The position numbers and the translations under genes are program-made. Below the pieces are notes generated by a model. That model ran no database searches and was not told the origin of the DNA. It saw only the letters and a list, made by a program, of their open reading frames with translations. From Halomonas sp. QHL1 (GTDB lineage Bacteria > Pseudomonadota > Gammaproteobacteria > Pseudomonadales > Halomonadaceae), in NCBI RefSeq assembly GCF_001882345.1, contig NZ_MINL01000001.1, positions 1,821,705-1,885,704 of the forward strand: a stretch of 64,000 nucleotides of DNA, given 5' to 3'. Below are positions 51,968 through 58,978 of the stretch, one piece after another (positions within the stretch are counted from its first letter, which is position 1; each line of letters opens with the position of its first letter).

Positions 51968-53344
51968 TTAGGCTTTATTGAGCAGTGTGGCTAGCAGCAT
52001 GCGCAGCCTCAGGGGCTTGAGCGGTTTTAGTAAACAGTGCATACCCGCTTCACGGGTAGCCCGCTTAATCTCCGCCTCGTGATTGGCAGTAATCACCACC
52101 GCTGCCAAGCCTGGATAACGGCGCTGCAATCGCGCGGCCAGATCAATACCGGTTTCGCGGTGATCGCCCAAGTGATAATCCACCAATAGCACCCCAGGGC
52201 GCTCACCGTCGCTGGCGGCCTCCAACGCACTCACCGTGGCGGCGGCGCGCACTCGACAACCCCAGCTGCCCAGCAGCGCCTGCATGCCTTCTATAATCGC
52301 CAGGTCATCATCAATCACCCAAATGACACAGCCGCTTAACGGATCCTCTGCAACGTCAGGCAGCGGAGTGAAACGAGTGCTCGTCACTGCGGGGGCCGCG
52401 GCCGTTGCGTAGGGCACGGTGATCGAAAAAAGCGCACCCACGCCAGGGCGAGAGGAGAGCGAGATCGGCTGTCCCAGCATGGCGCTGATCCGGTCAACGA
52501 TGGCTAACCCCAACCCCAAGCCGCGGCTGTGGGCGCTGCTTGACTGGTTAGCGCGGCGAAACTCCAGAAAGATCGCCTCCCGCTGCTGCTCGGGAATACC
52601 AGGGCCGGTATCGCCCACTATAATTTCCAGACCATTCTGCCGCCGCCGACAGCCCAGCAGTACTCGCCCTTGCTCGGTGTAGCGCACCGCGTTGCTTAAA
52701 AAGTTGCGGATCACTCGCGCCAGCAGCGCCAGATCCGATTCGACCTCCGCACTGGAAGGCACGTAGTGCAGTGCCAGCCCCCGCACCCCGGCCACTTGGC
52801 GGTACTCTTCGGCTAGCACATCCAATAGCGTACTCACCGCGAACGGCGCTTTATCGGCGTGGAGTACGCCAGCGTCCAATCGCGAGATATCCACTAGTGT
52901 TCCTATCAAGCCTTCGACATCCTTTAGCGAGCGACCAATGTGGCTTACTAGCATTTGCGAGTTTTCAGGCAGCGAGTGGGTTTCTAACGCGCTGGCAAAC
53001 AGCCGGGCGGCATTGAGCGGCTGGAGTAGGTCGTGGCTGACCGCCGCCAGGAATTTCGTTTTGGATAGGTTGGCCGCTTCGGCTTCGGCTTTCGCGGCGA
53101 GTAAGCGCGTATTGACTTGGCTTAGTTCGTCGAGGGTACGGTGTAGCGCGTCGGTGCGCTCTCGCACCTGTTCAGCAAGTAACACAGAGCGCTCAAACGC
53201 CGCATAAGGAGCGGGATCAATGCCACCCCCCGTTTCCACCCGCTCCATGAGCGCTTGGCACACTTTACGCAGGCGACGGTTCTCTTCCCGCAGCGCCGCA
53301 ACATCCGCTGCGTCAGTGTTTGTGGTTAGCTGGAAGAGATCCAA
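51968..53344 (-). CDS. Soluble hybrid sensor kinase (NahK/ErcS family)
   Basis: 458 residues, no transmembrane segment. An N-terminal coiled coil (about 12-95, LREENRRLRKVCQALMERV and a heptad-rich segment up to EAEAANLSK) replaces the PAS domains of longer members. HisKA phosphoacceptor H104 lies in FLAAVSHDLLQPLNAARLFASALE; the HATPase has NFLSNAVRYTEQG, GDTGPGIP and HSRGLGLGLAIVDRI. A C-terminal receiver follows with aspartate in VLLVDYHLGDHRETG. H-DLLQPLNAAR is the family hallmark. The start is a TTG at 53344, inside the FIST gene, after GGGGGTGG. Coupling to the FIST gene mirrors NosP-NahK pairs. Confidence 0.87.
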   Translation of the reverse strand: MDLFQLTTNTDAADVAALREENRRLRKVCQALMERVETGGGIDPAPYAAFERSVLLAEQVRERTDALHRTLDELSQVNTRLLAAKAEAEAANLSKTKFLAAVSHDLLQPLNAARLFASALETHSLPENSQMLVSHIGRSLKDVEGLIGTLVDISRLDAGVLHADKAPFAVSTLLDVLAEEYRQVAGVRGLALHYVPSSAEVESDLALLARVIRNFLSNAVRYTEQGRVLLGCRRRQNGLEIIVGDTGPGIPEQQREAIFLEFRRANQSSSAHSRGLGLGLAIVDRISAMLGQPISLSSRPGVGALFSITVPYATAAAPAVTSTRFTPLPDVAEDPLSGCVIWVIDDDLAIIEGMQALLGSWGCRVRAAATVSALEAASDGERPGVLLVDYHLGDHRETGIDLAARLQRRYPGLAAVVITANHEAEIKRATREAGMHCLLKPLKPLRLRMLLATLLNKA

Positions 53345-54479
53345 ACGCCACCCCCGTAAACGTTTGATTCACATGCATGCCGTGATGCTGTTCGCCGTAG
53401 GTATTGAACCCCACCACGCCTGCTTGGCGCAGGAGCTGCGACGCCTGATCTAACTGTTGTAACGCCTCGAGTTCCATGCGGCGCAGAAAACAGTCGCAGC
53501 CAATAATCATACTAGGCGCCTCCAGCCTTCCGTTCACGCCAGCAAGCATCACTTTGAGATCATCCAGTAGCGGTGTTGGCTGCATGGCGGTTAGCACAAT
53601 GCCGTTTTCCACCGCGCAGTAAAAGCTCAGGCTACTGTCGCTATTAACACGCTGAATAGAGCGCACATAGTGCTGCCCGCCGATGCGTACGGCTAATGGA
53701 TGACGGGCAAAAATGCCAGCGTTGAGCTGCGCAGGGGCAACGCCTACCAGCTCGGCATACACCTGGGCGGCGGGCAAACCATTGAGTTCAATCACCCGCC
53801 TCTGCTCGCGGTCCGCCTCGGTCACCACAAGTTTGTGGGCCAATGGCATTAAGTGGTGGGTTGAAAACACTTCAAAAGGCAGCCGGGTGTTGATCATCAC
53901 CACCACCGCCGCACGGGTATGAAAGCGCCCAGCGGCATACACATGGGTATGGCTAAGGTGATTATCGTCGCCCGCCGAGCCGCCAAAACTGGGGATGCGC
54001 CCTAGCGCGGCATCCAAGGTGGCGAGCACCTGCTCTTCACGGCTGGAGAGGCCATCCAATAAGGTCAGCGCAAAGCTGTGCTCGTTGATCGGCGCGATGG
54101 CTTGTTGGCGGCAACGCTCCAATAGCGTATCGACCAGCGGCTGAGCGCTGGCCAGTTCAAAATGATCCAGGTCGTCGATCAGCGCCGTTTCAATGGCAAA
54201 CAGGCGGCGATCAAACCCAATCGCCACAATAGAGCCGCGGTCGTAGCCTTCAGGGGTTATTTCCCCCGCCGTAGTACAGCCACTTAGCGGCGTGGTGGGG
54301 AAGCTGCTTTCCAACGCGTCCGCTAGTGCGGCTAAATCATACTCCGCGCTGCAGAAGAACAGCACGAAACCCAAGTGTTCGTGCTGTAACACGTCGGCTA
54401 ACTCCGCCGCCGCCCGGCAAGTATTAGTCTGCTGACTGGCCGCAGTGAGAATACCCTGCTCAACCTGGTAAGTGTTCAC
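53313..54479 (-). CDS. FIST-domain signal transduction protein (NosP-like)
   Basis: 388-residue cytoplasmic protein with FIST_N (about 25-215: LGFVLFFCSAEYDLAALADALESSFPTTPLSGCTTAGEITPEGYDRGSIVAIGF, GGSAGDDNHLSHTHVYAAGRFHTRAAVVVMINT) and FIST_C (about 220-365, GVAPAQLNAGIFARHPLAVRIGGQHYVRSIQRVNSD). FIST proteins encoded beside NahK kinases are NosP, a haem-containing nitric oxide sensor that inhibits the kinase. Haem binding here is not demonstrated. The preferred start is GTG at 54479 (GGTGGAG upstream), 20 bp inside the upstream kinase gene. It overlaps the downstream NahK-like gene by 32 bp. This nested arrangement indicates translational coupling. Confidence 0.85.
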   Translation of the reverse strand: MNTYQVEQGILTAASQQTNTCRAAAELADVLQHEHLGFVLFFCSAEYDLAALADALESSFPTTPLSGCTTAGEITPEGYDRGSIVAIGFDRRLFAIETALIDDLDHFELASAQPLVDTLLERCRQQAIAPINEHSFALTLLDGLSSREEQVLATLDAALGRIPSFGGSAGDDNHLSHTHVYAAGRFHTRAAVVVMINTRLPFEVFSTHHLMPLAHKLVVTEADREQRRVIELNGLPAAQVYAELVGVAPAQLNAGIFARHPLAVRIGGQHYVRSIQRVNSDSSLSFYCAVENGIVLTAMQPTPLLDDLKVMLAGVNGRLEAPSMIIGCDCFLRRMELEALQQLDQASQLLRQAGVVGFNTYGEQHHGMHVNQTFTGVAFGSLPANHKH

Positions 54480-56742
54480 GGCTCCACCTCTCCAGCGCGG
54501 AATGCGTATGCGCCGCCGCAAGCCTTAACGTGCCGAACGCTTCATCAAGCTGATTGGATGTGGCGCGTTGCGTTTCAGCTAATATCTCAAGCTGCTTCGC
54601 CAATTCGGCAAGCCGTTCGGCCCCCATACTCAATGATTCGCCGCGCAGTTGATGGGCAAGCCGCACGACCTGCTGTGTCTGCTCTGACGTTAAGGGGGTA
54701 GCGGCCAAACAAGCAGCCAATTGAGCGGAGTAATCGCTTACCTGCTGATGGTATAGCATGATCAGTTGCGTCATGCTCGCCTCCCCTAGCGTCGTTTTCA
54801 GCATGCTAAGGGTGTCGCTGTTAAGCAGTGATTGCTCCTCGGTGAACGGGGGAGAGACCGCTAACGCCTGTGCCTGTAAAGGGGGCGAGTCTGAGGTCGC
54901 AGAAAGCTGCGGTGCCATGTGCTGGGCCAAAACGTTAGTTAACGCCGAGAGCGACAGCGGTTTGGTAATGTAATCATCCATACCCGCCGCCAGGCAGCGT
55001 TGACGGTCATCTTCAGCGCCACCAGCCGTCATGGCAACAATCGGCACACTGGCCAGCCACCCGCCCTGTTCGCGCAAACGCTGGGTGACCGTCAGGCCAT
55101 CCATATCGGGCAACTGAATATCCATAAAGATCAGATGCACCTGTTGGGATTGGGCCATGGCGAGGGCATCATGGCCGTTCTCGGCCCAGATGACATCGCA
55201 ACCCAAGCGCGCCAGTAAGCCCCTCGCGACTTTGCGATTAACGGCATTATCCTCCACCAGCAGCAGCGTTGTGCCGGTAAAATCGCGTTTGGGGGATGAC
55301 GGCAGCGGTCTGGTTACAGGGTCAGCCACGACCAAGGGCAACTCGCACCAGAAGGTGCTGCCTTGGCCTAATTGGCTTTTTACCCCTAACCGCCCCTGCA
55401 TGGCTTCGCTTAACCGTTTGCAAATTGCCAGCCCTAGTCCCGTGCCACCAAACCGACGCGCCACCGACGCATCGGCCTGCTGAAAAGGCTCAAATAGACG
55501 CTGCTGCTGCTGTTCGCTTAGACCACAGCCCGTATCACTGACCTCAAACAGTAACTGCTCCACCGTTGAAGAGACCCGTACACTGACATCACCGTGATCG
55601 GTGAATTTAATCGCATTGGCAATAAGGTTAAGCAGAATTTGCCGCAGCCGGCCTGCATCGACAAGCACCCAGTTAGGCACCAGTGCGTCGACATTAACCG
55701 ATAGCGTCAACCCTTTCATTTTTGCTCGGGGCGCAAATAGCACGACCACACTATCGACCAGCGGCTTGAGTTCCGTGGGCGATGTTTCAAGGGTTAAGTG
55801 CCCTGCTTCGATTTTTGAGAAGTCGAGGATTTCATTGATCATCGCCAGCAATTGGTTGGCACTGTCGTGGATCGTATGAGCGTAATCTTCTACCTGAGCG
55901 GGGCTTGCGGATTCGCGCAGCAGCTCACTCATGCCGATAACACCGTTCAGGGGCGTGCGAATTTCATGGCTGACCATGGCTAAAAAGTCTGACTTTGCCT
56001 GATTCGCCGCCTGAGCTTGTTTGGCGGTGACTTCCAGCTGTCGGCCAAGCTGCTCCTGATTCCGCCTTATCGCCGCGCTCTCGCGCATTTCACGCACCAA
56101 AAAAGCAATCACCAGAAAAGCCGCTAAGCTCATACCCACAATCAGGGTCATGAGCAGCTTGTAGAGCAAGCTGAGCTGGGCACGCTCTTCCGTCGCCGAT
56201 TCGGCTAAGTAGCCGTTAATAGCAATAACCAAACGTTCCGTTAGCCGCGTTAGTGCCTGTAGTTCGTCTTCGAGCGCTGCTATCGGCAGTTGATCAAGCA
56301 CACCGTTGAGCTCGAGTTCATCGTAGGGAGTGAACATAGTATCCAGCAGATCAAGCTGGTGCTGAATTTGGCCCAGTAGCTCCCGAGCGGTATCGATCTG
56401 CTGCAGCAAGTTGCTGACTTCGCCGTCGTTAAGCAGCGTTATACGGCTATACAGTAGCTCAAAGCGAAGATTCAGCTCGTCGTGTGCGCTAGGTGATAAC
56501 GGCTCACGGGTCACTGCCAGCAAATGGTTGAGTAGCTGTACCGCATCGCGATCCAGCTTATAGACAACCCAGGCGGTATCTTCCCGCAGGCTTTGAGTGA
56601 GATTTTCCTGCCGCCAGGCGGCCAAGGTGGCAACGACCAGCGCCGCAGCAAACAGTAACACCGCAACAATGGCAACGAGCTTAAAACGACGAGGATAACG
56701 CAGTAGGCTTGAGGCCTGCGCACTAGGAGCGCTAGAGAACAT
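54460..56742 (-). CDS. Membrane hybrid histidine kinase with receiver and HPt domains
   Basis: 760 residues. TM1 21-43; a helical periplasmic sensor domain about 44-193; TM2 about 194-216; HisKA with H259 in FLAMVSHEIRTPLNGVIGMSELL; HATPase (NLIANAIKFTDHGD, SDTGCGLS, GTGLGLAICKRL); receiver with the aspartate in HLIFMDIQLPDMDG; C-terminal HPt with the histidine in VRLAHQLRGESLSMGAERLAELAKQLE. The kinase is thus a complete phosphorelay able to pass phosphate on to a separate regulator, probably the ErdR-like protein. Its ATG overlaps the upstream periplasmic-protein gene by 11 bp. Confidence 0.9.
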   Translation of the reverse strand: MFSSAPSAQASSLLRYPRRFKLVAIVAVLLFAAALVVATLAAWRQENLTQSLREDTAWVVYKLDRDAVQLLNHLLAVTREPLSPSAHDELNLRFELLYSRITLLNDGEVSNLLQQIDTARELLGQIQHQLDLLDTMFTPYDELELNGVLDQLPIAALEDELQALTRLTERLVIAINGYLAESATEERAQLSLLYKLLMTLIVGMSLAAFLVIAFLVREMRESAAIRRNQEQLGRQLEVTAKQAQAANQAKSDFLAMVSHEIRTPLNGVIGMSELLRESASPAQVEDYAHTIHDSANQLLAMINEILDFSKIEAGHLTLETSPTELKPLVDSVVVLFAPRAKMKGLTLSVNVDALVPNWVLVDAGRLRQILLNLIANAIKFTDHGDVSVRVSSTVEQLLFEVSDTGCGLSEQQQQRLFEPFQQADASVARRFGGTGLGLAICKRLSEAMQGRLGVKSQLGQGSTFWCELPLVVADPVTRPLPSSPKRDFTGTTLLLVEDNAVNRKVARGLLARLGCDVIWAENGHDALAMAQSQQVHLIFMDIQLPDMDGLTVTQRLREQGGWLASVPIVAMTAGGAEDDRQRCLAAGMDDYITKPLSLSALTNVLAQHMAPQLSATSDSPPLQAQALAVSPPFTEEQSLLNSDTLSMLKTTLGEASMTQLIMLYHQQVSDYSAQLAACLAATPLTSEQTQQVVRLAHQLRGESLSMGAERLAELAKQLEILAETQRATSNQLDEAFGTLRLAAAHTHSALERWSREHLPG

Positions 56743-57244
56743 TAATATGCATAACCTGCCATACCGCTCTAAAGCGTATTTTCTCGCTTAACAGCGTTTC
56801 ATCTTGATCAAAGGGGTAGAGCACCCACAAAGGGCCATATTCGCGAATTGGGATCGCTTCACCATCCTTTGCCATGGCTAAAATGACATCGTGATCGTTA
56901 AAGTCACTGACCGGAATTTCGGCTTCGTAGCCATTCAGCGCGGAGACGTGAACTGCATCATATTCTGGGCTTAATAGCGCCAGCAAATCACGCATTAGAG
57001 GGCCACTATAATGGCTGCTACCTTCTGTCCACGGCGTACTGGTCTCAAACTCATGCTGCGGTAAAGCCGCTAGCATGGCCCGGTCAAATTGAGCGTCACT
57101 CCCAACATTCGTATGGTCAATGTTACCGCTGACGGTCAAAATAACGGGCCCATTAGGCACATTAAGGTCATCGGCTGATTCAGCAAGCCCCGCCAGGGGT
57201 GTGCTGAACATCAACACGACCCACCCCATTAACAACGCTTTCAC
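56732..57244 (-). CDS. Periplasmic Oxidored_molyb-fold protein lacking the molybdenum cysteine
   Basis: 170 residues from a GTG at 57244 with GAGGTG at five bases. The signal peptide (VKALLMGWVVLMFSTPLAGLA) is followed by a domain with VILTVSGNI, FETSTPWTEGSSHYSGPLMRDLL, VSALNGYEAEIPVSDF, GPLWVLYPFDQDE and a final RAVWQV. This is the layout of small sulfite-oxidase-like 'Oxidored_molyb' proteins. The mature chain has no cysteine at all, so the ligand that holds molybdenum in true enzymes is missing. It overlaps the hybrid kinase gene by 11 bp. I infer a non-enzymatic periplasmic sensor partner of that kinase. Confidence 0.7.
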   Translation of the reverse strand: MKALLMGWVVLMFSTPLAGLAESADDLNVPNGPVILTVSGNIDHTNVGSDAQFDRAMLAALPQHEFETSTPWTEGSSHYSGPLMRDLLALLSPEYDAVHVSALNGYEAEIPVSDFNDHDVILAMAKDGEAIPIREYGPLWVLYPFDQDETLLSEKIRFRAVWQVMHINVL

Positions 57245-57394
57245 AGTAAACACCTCACGCAAGATCACTCGCTGGCTACAGCACACAGGAGCAAAAAAAG
57301 AAGACAGCGTAAAGGTTACGCCATCTCCTTGAGCAGGTCAGGGCAAATACTGTTTTTTTCGTCACTGAAGCGTTATTAACTGTTCACACTGGCG

Positions 57395-58213
57395 TTACGA
57401 TTTGATTTTCTCGAAGGGTTCGAAGCGCACCAAATCTTCATAGGCGTGCCAACTGGCATGTCCTAGCACGGGCAAAATAAGGGCGAGGCCAATATAAAAC
57501 GTCATGACGCCGACCAGAACGCAAAGGGTAAGAATCACCGCCCATAAAAGCATCACGCGGAAATTACGTGCTACACAGCGTACGCTAGCTTCAATCCCCT
57601 CCATAAAGGTTAGGTCTTGATCCATTAGTGTAGGAATCGCTACAACGCTGATGGCGAAGGCGCCAAAGGCAAGAATGCCGCCCGCGACGGTACCCACCGC
57701 CAGCATACCCAAGCCTTCTGAGGTGGTCAGCAGCGCAGTGTAGAGCGAAGCAGGGCTGGGCACTTCAAAACCGAAAAACAGCGCAAACAGCAGCGTGGCC
57801 AAACGGATCCAAGCGAGGAAGAAGATCATCATCATGACGCCCATCATCGCTAACTGACCGGCATGGGGTTTCCAACTGCCGAACGCATCGCCCAGGTTAG
57901 GCACTTGCCCGCGCTCCAGCGCCCGGCTGATGCCATAGGAGCCTACTGCCACGAGCGGGCCAATAAACATAAACCCGGCAATCATAGGCAGCAACCAGTA
58001 CCAGTACCCCATCGTGAACGCACCTAGGGTAATAGCAATACTCAAACCCACCCAAAACATGCCATAAGAGAGGCTCACTACCGTCGCCCGGCGAAAATCC
58101 TCTACGCCTGCAGCCAGCCACGCCCTTGGTCGATCCAATCCGACCTTATTGATACTAATTTTAACGCTAGGCTGATCCGCATGGTGATTTGTTTTTGTTG
58201 TAGCCGCATTCAT
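57395..58213 (-). CDS. DUF2189 family integral membrane protein
   Basis: 272 residues with six or so hydrophobic helices. Conserved DUF2189 features are RPRAWLAAGVEDFRRATVVSLSYGMFWVGLSIAI, MFIGPLVAVGSYGISRALERGQVPNLGDAFGSWKPH and SVVAIPTLMDQDLTFMEGIEASVRCVARNFRVMLLWAVIL. The last helices and a short cytosolic tail (HASWHAYEDLVRFEPF) complete the family pattern. The function is unknown; many members neighbour respiratory genes. It is a lone gene here, with AACAGGAGTGATGCC before the ATG. Confidence 0.85.
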   Translation of the reverse strand: MNAATTKTNHHADQPSVKISINKVGLDRPRAWLAAGVEDFRRATVVSLSYGMFWVGLSIAITLGAFTMGYWYWLLPMIAGFMFIGPLVAVGSYGISRALERGQVPNLGDAFGSWKPHAGQLAMMGVMMMIFFLAWIRLATLLFALFFGFEVPSPASLYTALLTTSEGLGMLAVGTVAGGILAFGAFAISVVAIPTLMDQDLTFMEGIEASVRCVARNFRVMLLWAVILTLCVLVGVMTFYIGLALILPVLGHASWHAYEDLVRFEPFEKIKS

Positions 58214-58538
58214 GGCATCACTCCTGTTATTCCTGATATAGATCCTGGATTCAGGATTTACCGCTAACGCATCAACACTCGTTACCCGCTAAGATATTAA
58301 TGCCGATTTAATGGCTTAACGTTATTTGTTAATACCCTCTTAATGTAGCTGACCTGAAGACCCGAGGCTTTGACTGAAAGGTTATGCGTACAAAAAATCC
58401 ACGAAAAGGCCTTAAAGCGCCAATTAAATTGCTGCGTTAGAAAAAACAGATATAGTTAAAAAGCGCTATGGACAGCTATAAAAAAACTCCGAGCAACTGC
58501 CCGGAGTTTTTGGTTTTCCTTACGTGACTCTCGATAAG
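58214..58538. other. 325-bp intergenic region with a terminator
   Basis: AT-richer than its neighbours and without a plausible gene. It holds the promoter of the DUF2189 gene and, at 58482-58511, the terminator of the TRAP/UspA operon. Confidence 0.5.
58482..58511 (-). terminator. Terminator after the TeaD-like uspA gene
   Basis: AAAAACTCCG (58482-58491) pairs with CGGAGTTTTT (58502-58511). It works in both directions; on the minus strand it ends in TTTTT. It lies 28 bp past the uspA stop. Confidence 0.85.
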
Positions 58539-58967
58539 CTAGCGCACAATCATTACCGACATTTTGGCATGGTGCACAACGTGCTCTGCATTGGGGCCGA
58601 GCACATAGTCGACAAACTTACGCTTATTGTGTGAGGCCATGACGATTAGATCCACGTCCAGCTTTTTACCCGCTTTGATAATAGCCTCCCAAGGTGAGCC
58701 ATCCACAATAACGCTTTGCACCTGAATATCGTCGGGCACATTCGTCTTGATGAACTCGTGAAGCGCCTCGCTGATCGCCGTATGCGCTTTTTTGGCAAAG
58801 TCCTTGGGGAAATAGGAGCCAACCATGGGCATGCGATAGTCCGGCAGTACCGTCACTACATGAAGCGAGGCGCCGAAGGTTCGACATAGCGTCAGGGCTG
58901 TAGGCAGCGCCTTCGACCAGGAGGACGCCTCGTTCAGATCCACCGGCAACATGATCTTGCTGTACAT
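58539..58967 (-). CDS. Single-domain universal stress protein linked to a TRAP transporter (TeaD-like)
   Basis: 142-residue UspA-type protein: KIMLPVDLNEASSWSKALPTALTLCRTFGASLHVVTVLPDY at the N-terminus and the nucleotide-binding end DLIVMASHNKRKFVDYVLGPNAEHVVHHAKMSVMIV. In Halomonas elongata the ectoine TRAP system TeaABC has a comparable partner, TeaD, which binds ATP and lowers transport. Here the gene follows a TAXI-type TRAP permease by 11 bp. The ATG at 58967 has AAGGAGAG; the upstream ATG overlapping the permease stop does not. Confidence 0.85.
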   Translation of the reverse strand: MYSKIMLPVDLNEASSWSKALPTALTLCRTFGASLHVVTVLPDYRMPMVGSYFPKDFAKKAHTAISEALHEFIKTNVPDDIQVQSVIVDGSPWEAIIKAGKKLDVDLIVMASHNKRKFVDYVLGPNAEHVVHHAKMSVMIVR

Positions 58968-58978
58968 GGCACTCTCCT

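Noticed and set aside
58380..58450. Possible second copy of the 147-bp inverted-repeat element
   Set aside because: Shares only short words (GCTGCGTTA, CGTACAAA) with the element at 3841; no inverted ends are present.
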